The notes: generated by a model from the sequence alone, not told the origin. A DNA stretch of 64,000 nt from Gonatopus flavifemur (GCA_018340375.1 JAFFJZ010000014.1:3224001-3288000), one strand, 5' to 3'; counted from the stretch's first letter, positions 44,549-55,150 are shown. Numbers and translations: made by a program.

Positions 44549-45502
44549 CCCTGGCGAAAAAGTTTCACATAATTTCTCATATGTGTCAGTATTTCTCCAT
44601 ATTTCTTATAATTTCTCATAAATTTCCATAAATGTCATAAATTTTCATAATTTCTCAAGGAATTGGAACATTTAGTATGAGAAATGTTTTCTCATCATGA
44701 GTCATGATTTCTGATGAATGAAATCATATTATTTCATATATTTTCATAATTTCTCATAAAATTACATAAAATTTTTCATAAATATAATGATGACTATGAG
44801 ATATGGTTTTTCATAAAAAGTCATAATTTTTCATAAAAACTCATAATTTCTGACCAAAAAAGTTACAATTATTCATAAATAAAAGTATATCATCATATAA
44901 TTTTCCAATTTCTCAGGAAAATTGTATATATGTCTTAATGTCTTAAAAACATAGAAGCCTGCCGAAGTAACTGATCCAAGTGATCCGGATCACTTGGATC
45001 AGCTACTTCGGAAGGTTCCATAGCGTCTTTATCAAAAAAATAAATGATAAATCTTATGTGATTTTATTAACATATGTTTTGGAGAGATTATAAAAAATTT
45101 GGAAATTTCAGATGGGGAATTGTTTTGTTTATAACAGCACCTCTTTTTCTGAAAAATGGTGAGATTTCATTCAAAATTTATGAGAATTTATGAAAAATTA
45201 TAAGAAATTATCAAATAGTATGAGGATTATGAAAAAGTATGAGAAATTATGAGAAAAGTATGAAAAATTATGAGAAAAGCATTTCTCATAAGAGTCTTCA
45301 AACTCCTTCAGAAATTATGGAATTTTATGCAAAAATTATGAGAAAATATGAAAATTTTATGAGAAAATTATGGAAAATTATGAGAACATTATATCTCATA
45401 ACGATGTTCCAAATCATTGAGAAATTATGAGATTTTATGAGAAAATTATGAAAAAAAATGATGAAAAAATATGAGAAATTATGAGAAATCCTTTCGCCAG
45501 GG
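44549..45502. mobile_element. TA-flanked 954-bp MITE rich in TCATAA/TTATGA words
   Basis: Ends CCCTGGCGAAA and TTTCGCCAGGG are flanked by TA (44547-44548, 45503-45504). The left half consists of TTTCTCATAAATTT-like words, the right half of their complements, giving one large foldback. A small GAAGTAGCTGA-type hairpin (44954-45019) is inserted inside. Confidence 0.8.
44954..45019. repeat. short GCCGAAGTAACTGA hairpin
   Basis: A 66-bp palindrome related to 16524-16639: GCCTGCCGAAGTAACTGATC opposite the complement of GATCAGCTACTTCGGAAGG. Confidence 0.7.
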
Positions 45503-45504
45503 TA

Positions 45505-46185
45505 GCTATTACGATGATGAAGGTCATTTACTTCATTCATTTCATTTCGTTTTTCAATTTCTTATGCCTAAAATTATCATCATCAATAAATTGCATGAAA
45601 AAAAAAATCCGTCTCATGATCAGATTTGAAACCTCGAAACACGGTGTGCTGTCCGCCGTTATAACCGTTCAGCCATACCGTCTTCATTCAGCTATGGATC
45701 TTTTCAAGTCACTCATCATCTCAAATAGCTGCAAATATGTATACTTGTGAATATTGTAGTGATAGGTGGGGATAAATGTTATCTCAATAACTTATCATCA
45801 CCTTTGATTGTCTCCAATTGTTCCATTGTTATGAAATGGAGTTTCCACAACTTTGATTTCAATTAACACCGAAATTATCATTAACATTGATTGTCCTGTA
45901 TAATTCATCTGGCAATCACAACATTCTGTTAATGAATCATCGCATTTGAATTTTTTCTCAATTTTCTCACGAATTGCATGACTCTAAACTTTATTTGAAT
46001 TCAGTGGAAAATTTTTTAGGTGCCCCGAATAAAACGCTCATTCGATGAGCCAATGGACGATCCTATTTTTTTAGTTTATAATTCCACCGATAGGTAGCGC
46101 CACTATACCGATACACTAGTTCCAATTTATTCCGCAAGAGTCCGCTACGGTCAAATCAGACTTTCGCTTTGACCAGAGCACTCCC
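45505..46185. other. no feature recognised
   Basis: No gene or repeat end could be supported here. Confidence 0.35.
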
Positions 46186-46312
46186 TTAAACTATTTTATC
46201 ATTGATAGTTCTGGAGCTATAGCGATTTGAAGTTGCTGAATTCTGATTGGCTGAAAGCTAAAAAATTTCAAATCGCTATAGCTCCGGAACTATCAATGAT
46301 AAAATAGTTTAA
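46186..46312. repeat. TTAA-flanked hairpin (ACTATTTTATCATTG family)
   Basis: TTAA at 46186-46189 and 46309-46312 flanks near-perfect arms of about 45 bp, ACTATTTTATCATTGATAGT onward, around a loop containing TGATTGGCTGAAAGC. Confidence 0.8.
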
Positions 46313-46317
46313 TTTTT

Positions 46318-47041
46318 TTCCACAGATCCACCGTTTTCCAACTTAGCGACTGGTATTAAGCCCAAGTATGTAGCATACAGTGTTTTTGAATGATTTGGAT
46401 TCGTAAAAAAATCTAAAAATGCTCATACCTCCAAAACTAAAGCTGTAATTTCATGGGGCGTCGAGCATCAAGCGTCAACAATAGACGGAAAGAGAAGAAC
46501 TGTGTGACCTCTCTTTCTTTCTAATGTTGACGCTTGATGCTCGACGCCCCATGAAATTACATCTTAAGCTGTAATTTCATGGGGCGTCGAGCATCAAGCG
46601 TCAACATTAGAAGGAAAGAGAAGAACTGTGTGACCTCTCTTTCTTTCTAATGTTGACGCTTGATGCTCGACGCCCCATGAAATTACATCTTTAAAGCTGT
46701 AATTTCATGGGGCGTCGAGCATCAAGCGTCAACATTAGAAGGAAAGAGAAGAACTGTGTGACCTCTCTTTCTTTCTAATGTTGACGCTCGATGCTCGACG
46801 CCCCATGAAATTACAGCTTAAGATGTAATTTCATGGGGCGTCGAGCATCAAGCGTCAACATTAGACGGAAAGAGAAGAACTGTGTGACCTCTCTTTCTTT
46901 CTAATGTTGACGCTTGATGCTCGACGCCCCATGAAATTACAGCTTTAAGCGTCGAAAAAATTTTTTTCAAATGGGAAATTATTGCATTTTGGTTGCAGAA
47001 TATACTTGTGAAATCCGGTCCGCGAATTCTGGGACACCCTG
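46318..47041. mobile_element. right-end fragment of a CAGGGTG long-TIR element, split by a hairpin array
   Basis: GATCCACCGTTTTCCAAC at 46325, TAGCATACAGTGTTTTTGAA and the terminal AATTCTGGGACACCCTG match the right arm layout of the element at 60559-62668. The tandem palindromes at 46444-46940 interrupt it. The left end is not seen. Confidence 0.6.
46444..46940. repeat. four tandem 116-117 bp palindromes separated by TTAA-containing linkers
   Basis: Palindromes at 46444-46560, 46571-46686, 46699-46814 and 46825-46940 each pair GTAATTTCATGGGGCGTCGA with its complement over about 48 bp, around a loop containing AGAAGAACTGTGTGACC. Linkers are ATCTTAAGCT, ATCTTTAAAGCT and AGCTTAAGAT, so TTAA recurs at each joint. 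Units differ by only a few bases. Confidence 0.92.
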
Positions 47042-47390
47042 TATACCTACTGGAGTGAGCGCAGCAATACAAACGCGTGTACAGAGAGAGAGAGAGAGAG
47101 AGAGAGGTGCGAACGCGTGTGAATGTGTCCTTGTCTATTCAATCATAATGACAAGAGAGGATGCTTCCGATTGTAGATAGAGGCTAGCCCCTAGGGCTAG
47201 AATACTGGATCCCCATTGGTTGAATCATGGCCTCTGGGGCCAAGAGCTCTCGCAATCGGAAGCATCCAGAGAATCTCGAATAGGTGTGAATCTATGTTCG
47301 TTCAATAGATGGATAGATTGTCTTCTTCTAATAACCTCTCTCTCTGTACACTCGGTTGTATGGATGTGCTCACTCCAGTATGTATATACA
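47042..47390. repeat. palindromic element with (GA)n and a nested hairpin
   Basis: TACTGGAGTGAGCGCAGCAA, then a (GA)n run near 47088-47106, is mirrored by the right arm ending GGATGTGCTCACTCCAGTA. A second hairpin (GGATGCTTCCGATTG with CAATCGGAAGCATCC) occupies 47158-47268. Confidence 0.65.
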
Positions 47391-47410
47391 GCTCAATGTA
47401 CATAACTGAG

Positions 47411-47724
47411 GGTGCTCTCCCATGCGATGGATTATTCAACCGGAACGGAACATTTCTTCTTTCGTTCCGTCGAAAGCGGGTGCCCTTGTCTCCCATGAAC
47501 CGGAATACATTCCGGCGGAATGGGATATTAACCAATCAATGATGGAATATAAATTTCCATTGGAACTCTTTATGAGAAATAGCCAATACATTCCATTTAA
47601 AGTTGTTAGGGCCGGAATGATTCCGATCCATGGGAGAGCAACGCTATTTGGGTTGAATGGAACGGAATGAATACTGAAATCCCTGTTCTGTTCCGATTCA
47701 ATTCCAGTGCCATGGGAGAGCACC
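47411..47724. repeat. GGTGCTCTCCCATG MITE
   Basis: Terminal repeats GGTGCTCTCCCATG and CATGGGAGAGCACC enclose a sequence with GGAACGGAAC/GTTCCG and ATTCCATT words in both orientations. Confidence 0.75.
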
Positions 47725-47758
47725 TTAAAGGTACCATTTCATGGGAGCTTCTGCATCA

Positions 47759-48618
47759 GGGTTGGTGCCGAATCAACGAAAAACCAAATCAACGAAAAAA
47801 AATTTACTAGCAGTATGAAGTTGTCATTTTGTTGCAGTATGAAATGAAATTAGTCATAGATCATTGATTAAATTAAACGAGAATTCTTCATGTTAACTTA
47901 TCCACTGCACCCGTTTATTACAGTAGACACGTAATTCATCATTCTAATAAAATTATTAATGATCTTCCTAATCGATCGGTACAATCAAACTGTTTTAAAC
48001 ATCTGTAGAGAACGAAAATCGGTTTGATGTTATCATAAACATAACCATACCATAATCATGAACATAACAAAGGGAAATTAAGTTTACCGTGGGGTTGTGT
48101 TAGCAAATCAATGTTTTTTACTTTTCGTTTAATTCACGATGTAAGAAGAATAGGTGTGTTATCTTTTGTATGTGTTGTGAGATTTTTCTGTCCTAGTTCT
48201 TGATTTTGCCACTACGAAATTCGAGTAGCTGAGGCCAAAACGGTGAATTCAAATTAGATGTTAGAAATACTAATCCAAATTGATCAAGACAGAAATTAAA
48301 ATCGTATTATAAGACATAACATTTACAGAGGGAAGTTATTTTTCATTTAAACTTGATTTTATTTTAAAAAATCGAAATTTATCTGGCCTTCACGACACTT
48401 TCGCCAACTAGTGGCGAAATTGGAACTAGGACAAAGCCTGCATCAAAAAATGTTCACACCGACAGGGAAGATAACACACCTATTCTTCTTACATCGTGGT
48501 TTAATTTAATCAATGATCTATGACTAATTTCATTCCATACTGCAACAAAATGACAACTTCATACTGCTAGTAAATCTTTTTTCGTTGATTTGGTTTTTCG
48601 TTGATTCGGCACCGACCC
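47759..48618. mobile_element. non-autonomous DNA element, GGGTYGGTGCC ends, 8-bp duplication
   Basis: Arms of over 120 bp start GGGTTGGTGCCGAATCAACG and are flanked by the exact 8-bp duplication CTGCATCA (47751-47758, 48619-48626). An internal MITE (48135-48498) is nested in it. An 8-bp duplication fits hAT, P or Merlin-type integration; the ends do not decide. Confidence 0.85.
48135..48498. mobile_element. CACGATGTAAGAAG MITE with 8-bp duplication, nested
   Basis: 364 bp, ends CACGATGTAAGAAGAATAGG and complement, exact 8-bp target duplication GTTTAATT (48127-48134, 48499-48506). A related terminal word occurs alone near 21160. Confidence 0.85.
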
Positions 48619-48723
48619 CTGCATCAAGCGTCAACATTGGAAGAAACGAGTGGTCCAACAGGTTCTCTCTGTTCTTCCAATGTTGACGCTTGATGCTGAA
48701 GCTGCAATGAAAAAGGCCCTTAA

Positions 48724-48816
48724 GAGGATACCAGCGTTACCATCAGAGCACATTGGTTAGAAGAGGACTAACCTATACGATAGAAAGAAAGGTCCGAGAC
48801 AAACGCTGGTATCCAC
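48724..48816. repeat. TTAA-flanked hairpin (GAGGATACCAGCG family)
   Basis: 93 bp between TTAA at 48720-48723 and 48817-48820. GAGGATACCAGCG pairs with CGCTGGTATCCAC, and the loop region contains GATAGAAAGAAAGGTCC. Confidence 0.85.
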
Positions 48817-48820
48817 TTAA

Positions 48821-48990
48821 GGCTGGCATCCCCTGGACGGAAAAAGTGACGAAAAGCGAATTGCGGTACCAATACTTTTCAAGTATGCCTAGTTTTATCT
48901 GGTTTCATCCAACAGTCACTAAAAATTCTGAAAATCTATTGGTGCCGCAATTAGCTTTCCGTCACTTTTTCCGTCCATAGGACACCAGCC
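48821..48990. repeat. hairpin sharing a TTAA with its neighbour (GGCTGGCATCC family)
   Basis: It starts directly after the TTAA at 48817-48820 with GGCTGGCATCCCCTGGACGG, has GGAAAAAGTGACG with its complement in the right arm, and ends ...GGACACCAGCC followed by TTAC (one base from TTAA). Confidence 0.75.
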
Positions 48991-49064
48991 TTACTTTTAC
49001 AGTGCCACCAGTGGTAGAATTTGACTTGCAATTTTGCCCCAGAAAATCTGTGCCACTTTCTGAA

Positions 49065-49230
49065 CAGTGATGCCAGCATTTGGTCGACCGAGTCGATTTT
49101 CCCCCTCCATCACGCTGTATACAATCAAATTTCTTTTGTCGGAGGTTTGATTGTGTGTGTGGAATTTCTATACAGACAGATGTGATGGAGAGGGAAAATC
49201 GACTCGGTCGACCAAATGCTGGCATCACTG
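49065..49230. mobile_element. hAT-type MITE, CAGTGATGCC family, copy 2
   Basis: 166 bp, identical as read to 15356-15521, with its own exact 8-bp duplication TTTCTGAA (49057-49064, 49231-49238). Confidence 0.92.
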
Positions 49231-49238
49231 TTTCTGAA

Positions 49239-50356
49239 TTGTTCTGAATCCGACGCCGTAGGAGATGACACCCCTCATATCTTACTTCGTGGTCAGCAGT
49301 TTTTAGTAGTCTTCAGCATTCTTGTAATTGAAAAGAGATTTTTATTCACATATATTCAATTCAAGATGGATTTCATACTGTCTTTTGATTTATCGCGTCA
49401 TTTTTTGTGTTTCGAATAATTAACAGATGAAAGTAATAATTTATCTAACAGACCTTGATCCTTCTATTGAGTTCTCAAGGCATTATCAATAAAGTATAGC
49501 CCACGAACAAAGGTATACAAAAACAATACCATCATGAGTTGATGGGAGTCAAAATAAAGTATGGACGTCGTGGATGACGCCGAAGGGCCCTTGGACCCAC
49601 GTATACAGGTGTCTTTTTCAAATGTCATAATTTATTCTATCAGTATCATAGAACTGGATCAATATATATATAATGTATATTTATTTTTCAAAATTTATTG
49701 AAACTGGTTCTCTATCAAATTTGTAGGTTATATCCATCTTTCATTTTGCCTGACACTGCCTGGTACACAGTCTCACTTCATTTATGTTTGTTTAATATTC
49801 GTTTAATATTCACCTACATTAAACCTAGAGTGATTTTTATCAAATCAATGATTTTTTCTCTGAATTTACGATACTTTCTATCGCTATTTTCATATAATTG
49901 ATGATTCATGTATATATATATATACACACTTATATGTACGTATACATTGTTATGTGTATATTAAACAACATGAAGGCTTGATACTGTAATTCTAAAAGTA
50001 ATCATTGCAATTCTATTGAATGAAGAGAAATATTAATATTGAGAACACAAATCTATTATTATTATTATTATTATTATTATCATCATCATCATCATCATCG
50101 TCATCGTCATCACCTTGGCATGATTCATTCCATGTTGATGTACAGAATGAATCATGCATTACTAATATGAATACAATTTATAATTCTACAAATCTGTTTT
50201 TTAATGAATCATTTACATGTTCTCATAATACAAAATTTAAATTTCAAACAACCATGAAATTTGTTCTATCGATATTTTATGAGCACATGAAAAAGAACTG
50301 TTTATCTATTGATGTGATACAGCATTATTCATTCATGAAACATTTCATTCTTCCAG
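49239..50356 (+). other. intron/upstream region of the SH3BP5-like gene with microsatellites
   Basis: It holds a short (TA)n run near 49910 and a trinucleotide run, (TTA)n changing to (TCA)n, at about 50057-50110. No exon carrying the protein start was found. Confidence 0.5.
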
Positions 50357-53300
50357 ATTGAGTTAGAAAATTTAAACAATGCCACAGATGATATAAATAA
50401 ATTGGAGACTGAATTAGATGTAAGTTTTATTCTTTGAATATATAAGTGTAACTACAGTAATGAACATTATAATTGTTACTCCTCAAATTTTAGATGGCCC
50501 GAAATGCTTTCAAACAAGTATTATCCGATTCGACAAGAAAATTGAAGGAAATAACAGATAAGATAGGAACCAATTGCATAGAGAAAGCCCGATGTTATTA
50601 TGAAGCCTTGGAAGTTGCAAATCAATCACGAGTTAGTCTATGAATATGTAATTTCAGCTTCTCTCAATTCAAAATTTGAGATATTTCAAAATCGTATATT
50701 TCGTAGATTGAATGTCAAAAACAAGCTCAACTTTTCCAAAGAGCCAGTGAGATTCATGCCGCTGCAAAAGAAACTGTGGCTGTAGCTGAGGCAAGATTCA
50801 TGTCTCATCAACATGAGTGGAATTTTGATCAGGCGTGGCAAGATATGTTAAATCACGCAACCATCAAAGTAAGCTAATGCAACTTTGAAGAATGACATTC
50901 ATTATTCAAGTCTGCGTTTTTCTATCCAGGTTATGGATGCAGAGAATCAAAAAGCAGAATGCAGAAGAGAACATCATAGGAGAGCAATGCTGTTTCATGA
51001 TGCAGAGAAAAAAGTACAGCAATTGGAAGAAAAATACCATCGCTCTATTATCAAAGCAAGACCATATTTCGAACTTAGAGCTCAATGTGATCAAATGTTA
51101 GCAACACAGAAGGAGAGAGTAGAATGTTTACATAAAGCTGTGAAAGAAGTCAAACTAACATATACTTCGAGTCTTCGTGCCTTGGAAGAAATTAGTAATC
51201 AAATTCATCAAAAAAGAAGAGATTATGGTAAATTTCGTATCTTCATTTGAAATTCTTGAAAGTATGTGCACATAGTGGGCCTCTAATAGACCGAACTAGA
51301 GGTTTCGCTCGAGGAATTCGATCAAATTTTCTTGTTAAAAATCCTACAATAGTACTGACACATCTAGTCGGTTTTAATCTGATGAAATTTCAGTCTATTG
51401 ACGATCGGGATTAGGGATGCACCGGATATCCGGCCTATCCTGCACGATTGCCCAATTTGGCCGAATCACCGAATCGGTTTAAGATTGTTTTCTCTCAATG
51501 GAGAGCTTGGAAATCTGAATAAATTGAACTCTACAGCATTCGGACGGATTTAAAGAGATTTATGCAAATTCAGAGGTTTAGACGGATTTAGAGAAAGCTT
51601 TGGAATCTAAGCAAACTGAATTCTAAGGGATTCAGACAGATTCAGAGAAATTGAGAGGAATTTGAACAAATTCAGTGGAAGCTTTGAAACCTGAATGAAT
51701 GAAATTCTGAAGGATCTAGAGAGATTTGAAGGAATTCCAAAGAATTTTTATATCTCGATCAGAAAAATTCAAAGAGATTCAGAACGCATCACTATGTCTT
51801 TCTCTGAATTCCTCTAAAATTACTTTAATTTTTCAAAAAAATATCCCAAAACATGGAACGATCCAGAGATTTCAGAAAAATTTTTCTTACCATGGTTATT
51901 TGAGCATTCATTATGTATTCATTTTAAATTCCTTGGATTCACATTGAATCCATTTGTACTGACACAACGAAGACTGTTCAAGAATTCTTTGACAATGGTT
52001 TATGAATGCAAAATGATCGTTCGTGTTGTCTGGATGTTTTTCTAAGATTTTCGAATTTATGTGAAAGAATGAATAAGTATCCATGTAAATAAAACAGAAT
52101 TAACGCGGATTGAAAGGAATTGAGAAAAATATTTACAGTTTATGTAAATATAAAAGGAAGAAATTTGAACAAGAAAGAGGTCCACAGCATTACTCAAACA
52201 GCAAACTGTATCTTCCCAGATAGCCACATGACGCTCATTTGTACTCCATTTGCATCACGTCTTGACAAGACAACACACAGATGTGGCGTGCATTTGCACT
52301 ACATATGTAGTTCCAACTTTAATGAATCCTGATTTTTTAACAACTTGTGGTTGAGTTGCACTCAGATTAGAAAGTTCAGAATTTTATGTAACGCATATGC
52401 GCTTCAATTGGACAAGATTTGTTGTACAGTGCGTAATGTAAGAAATCATGCACGCTTGTGTTCATATTATGTCGATCATAGCTTGTAGTTTTATGAAAAA
52501 CAAGCGTGGCTATCTGGGTTAAATACGAATTAATGTTGTTAGTGAATTCCTCACGGCGAATTCAGTCAAATTTGTTTAACTAGAACAATAACGTTAGGTT
52601 TAGGGTTAATGTGAATTAATTCGTTGAAAATAATTGGAAAGCATGAAAGCATTAAATTGGATTGCAATCCACACTCATAAAAATGATTTTCTCATCATAA
52701 AATGGCACCCGTGTCAAATATAGTCCGTTTCACTAGTGAAACGAATCCGTTTCACCATTAGAATTGGCTGTCTCAATATAATAACCGTGCAGTTTTATGA
52801 ACAGACGAAAATCGTCTAACTTGGAAATTAATTCCGTTTTCTCACAAGACGACATCAGTCTGACGACAAAAAAAGTCTCTAATCTGCTCCCAAGTAGGTA
52901 AGTTTGAGTATTTTTTCCCCATCTTATCACTAGAAGGAAGCTCATTAGACGATGTCATTAGAAGAGTTTCGTTTTACCAACCGAAGAAATCGTCTGTTGT
53001 TGCAATAGAATCGTTCAAGACAGTTCCCGTCTTATAAGACGGATCTTCATCTGAAAGTATTTTGAAACGGATTCTTCTTGTGATTATACAGCTCCGTCTC
53101 ATCATCAGACGGTATTTTTCAGAGTGCAAATATTTAATCTCTTATTACAGATGAAGATTGATTGATAAAAATGATGATTCGAGTGTACGGAACTTGTATT
53201 TTGAGAAAAACGAAATTGTTGATGAGAATTTTCAATTTATTTCAATTCATCTCAATCAATTCGAAAAAATATTCAATATCCGGCCACTGGATATTTTACC

Positions 53301-54907
53301 GAATTATCCCGCAGTTCTGATCCGGTATTCGGCAACGATTGTAAAGCTGGATATCTGGTACCCGGTATCCGACAAAATCCCGATGCATCCCTAATCAGAA
53401 TATGAATTTTCGGTATAATGAGCATTCGGTACAACACACATTCGACGTATTAGGAACCCACCGTGCTTACACATCAATGTAACAAATTGAATGCATTTTC
53501 TGATTTAGATATTGTAGCTAACGGCCCTCGAGAACCCGGTGTTGGCGCAGAACTTGTTAACCCTCAAGACAACTTAAACTATGAAACGGAATTGAACAAA
53601 CTGCATCTTAGTAGAATAAATTCTTTGACAAGCAGCGAAGCTGATATGGATGAAAGAACAAAAGACTTTGAAGTGAGTACCATTTTTATTCCATTTTTCA
53701 AAGGTAAAAATTGAATTTTATAACTTTTTTACGGTACTGCTATTCATACCTATAAGATTCAACGAATCAATATATATCACCAAATATATTTTAGGATGTG
53801 CGAGAATTGAAGCGAAGAATGGAATATCTTGGAGCAAGATCAGTTGATGGAAGTGAGAGTACATCCAATCAGTGGGAATTGGAATTACAAGCAAGTATGG
53901 AAAAATTGAATAACTTGTCACAGAGAAATTACAACAGCGAAAGTGAGGACGTCACGAGACTGCCTTCAAAATCGGATGATGCGTTATCAAATGTAGTTGA
54001 TCAACCCAATTCAGTCGTCAGTCTGTCAAAATCCAATGAATTCTTGAGATTAGAGCAGCGCCCTCAAATTTTACAATTTTCTAAAGATTTAAATATTTTT
54101 AAGAAATCATTTATAAATACATCTTCTCCCACACATACTCAAGGATGGCAATCGCTTACTCAAAGTCCTATCAACTCCATCTTAAATAAATCAAAAATCG
54201 TCTTTAAAAATAGTATATCAAAATCATTAAGTAATAGTCCCGTCAATATAGGTTCCTTTGGTTTCAAGAAAACCAAAGATATTGATAGATGTGTTGTGCC
54301 GAACCGAATCTCTGATCTTGGTATTAGCGAACAAAAATCGCAAAATATTCAAAACTGTGGAAGTGTGAACATTCGGATACCAAACGAGCGTTTGGTTAAT
54401 GAAACATCGGACACTGACACTAGTAGTAGTATTAGTAACAGCGAGAGTAATGGTAGTAATAGTAACACTTACACAAGTTCTGAAGGTACTTTAATGAAAA
54501 GACTGGAACAGAAAGAATGTACATCTGACGTGAAAAAATCATCTGTGCGCAAACACTCTAATGTCAAAAATGTACAAAATGCGTCGCATAGTGTAAATTC
54601 ATCTCCTATGAAGATGAAATATCTCAAAAAACCAACAAGTGAAAACGAGGAGTATAATAAATATTCAAAAACCGAAATTTATTCTGACAGCACGAAAGAG
54701 CTACCTCTTTTATCTCTTGTTGAATCGTCACTGCAAAAAAGTAGAAGTTGTAGTATGATTAATTTAGATGATAGACGAAGTTTAAAAAATCTCCTAGAGA
54801 ATTCTAATTTGGGTAATATTCAAGCTATTAGTGTAGAAAGGCTAGCAAACGTGAGGCATAATTTAGTTGATAAGAATTATACTGCAGAAAATGATGTAAA
54901 CACTTAA
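50357..54907 (+). CDS. SH3BP5: SH3BP5/parcas-type protein (Rab11 GEF family), 5' end missing
   Basis: Six exons join in phase: 50357-50419, 50494-50631, 50707-50868, 50930-51227, 53509-53672 and 53795-54907. The first four encode the SH3BP5 coiled-coil domain: IELENLNNATDDINKLE, IEKARCYYEALE, FQRASEIHAAAKETVAVAEA, WQDMLNHATIK, KARPYFELRAQCDQML and LRALEEISNQIHQKRRDY match the family nearly continuously. Vertebrate SH3BP5 and related proteins act as Rab11 guanine-nucleotide exchange factors through this domain, and SH3BP5 binds JNK/BTK; Drosophila parcas is the insect member. The long last exon is serine-rich and probably disordered. No stop or frameshift was found. The first exon, with the ATG, is not visible. 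The 2.3-kb intron after 51227 is filled by transposons. Confidence 0.9.
50494..50631 (+). CDS. SH3BP5: SH3BP5-like exon (second visible)
   Basis: 46 codons between ATTTTAG and the donor GTTAGT, containing ARNAFKQVLSDSTRKLKEI and CIEKARCYYEALEVANQ. Phase 0 at both ends. Confidence 0.85.
50707..50868 (+). CDS. SH3BP5: SH3BP5-like exon (third visible)
   Basis: 54 codons between TTCGTAG and GTAAGC, containing QRASEIHAAAKETVAVAEA and WQDMLNHATIK, among the most conserved family stretches. Confidence 0.9.
50930..51227 (+). CDS. SH3BP5: SH3BP5-like exon (fourth visible)
   Basis: 99 codons plus one base between ATCCAG and GTAAAT, containing VQQLEEKYHRSIIKARPYFE and ALEEISNQIHQKRRDY. Phase 1 end matches the start of the exon at 53509. 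Confidence 0.9.
51412..53393. mobile_element. hAT-type element in an SH3BP5-like intron
   Basis: Ends TAGGGATGCACCGGATATCC and the complement of GATGCATCCCTA are bordered by ATCGGGAT and ATCAGAAT, a probable decayed 8-bp duplication (6 of 8 match). The left interior is a degenerate GAAATTCAGAGA-type repeat. A CCCAG hairpin (52215-52518) and a TTTCACTAGTGAAAC-bearing repeat (about 52671-53127) are nested in it. No protein is encoded. Confidence 0.75.
52215..52518. repeat. CCCAGATAGCC hairpin MITE nested in the intronic hAT element
   Basis: The left end CCCAGATAGCCACATG mirrors the right end CGTGGCTATCTGGG. The interior has ATTTGTACTCCATTTGC and GCGTGCATTTGCAC words. Confidence 0.7.
53509..53672 (+). 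CDS. SH3BP5: SH3BP5-like exon (fifth visible)
   Basis: From TGATTTAG to GTGAGT, completing a split GAT codon; encodes ANGPREPGVGAEL and LNKLHLSRINSLTSSEADMD. Confidence 0.8.
53795..54907 (+). CDS. SH3BP5: SH3BP5-like last exon
   Basis: From a TATTTTAG acceptor to the TAA at 54905-54907: DVRELKRRMEYLGARSVDGS, then a long Ser/Asn-rich tail with an S-rich run near 54420. No stop before the end. Confidence 0.8.
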   Translation, partial: DVRELKRRMEYLGARSVDGSESTSNQWELELQASMEKLNNLSQRNYNSESEDVTRLPSKSDDALSNVVDQPNSVVSLSKSNEFLRLEQRPQILQFSKDLNIFKKSFINTSSPTHTQGWQSLTQSPINSILNKSKIVFKNSISKSLSNSPVNIGSFGFKKTKDIDRCVVPNRISDLGISEQKSQNIQNCGSVNIRIPNERLVNETSDTDTSSSISNSESNGSNSNTYTSSEGTLMKRLEQKECTSDVKKSSVRKHSNVKNVQNASHSVNSSPMKMKYLKKPTSENEEYNKYSKTEIYSDSTKELPLLSLVESSLQKSRSCSMINLDDRRSLKNLLENSNLGNIQAISVERLANVRHNLVDKNYTAENDVNT

Positions 54908-55150
54908 TTCTTTTTTTTTCATTCAAATTCTGATAAATTCTTTTTTTGTGTGTGTGTTTTTTTTTTTAATTGCTGCCCCTGGAAAAAAAACTTTTTTTAT
55001 CCTTTTAATTAAAAAACAACAGAAAAAGATTCAGAGCTTTTATAACATATTTCAAAGCGCTTCCAGAAATGTATTCATGAATTGTTACATAGTACATGGG
55101 AAATCATCTTTTGCAGCCCTCTCCAAGATGAAAATCTGAATTATGAATTC

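Larger units (their letters stand above)
47741..48711. repeat. GCATCAAGCGTCAACATTGG hairpin, split by an inserted element
   Basis: The outer arms CATTTCATGGGAGCTTCTGC and GCATCAAGCGTCAACATTGG become one continuous arm, matching the right arm CCAATGTTGACGCTTGATGC, when the element at 47759-48618 and one target copy are removed. It is related to the tandem palindromes at 46444. Confidence 0.75.

Noticed and set aside
46444..46940. CRISPR-like array
   Set aside because: The repeating units are full palindromes with nearly identical interiors and TTAA linkers, not short repeats with unique spacers, and the DNA is eukaryotic.
50020..50361. Leucine/serine-run open frame as a first exon of the SH3BP5-like gene
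   Set aside because: The runs come from a TTA/TCA microsatellite, and the frame ends in a stop right at the splice acceptor region instead of feeding the exon at 50357.
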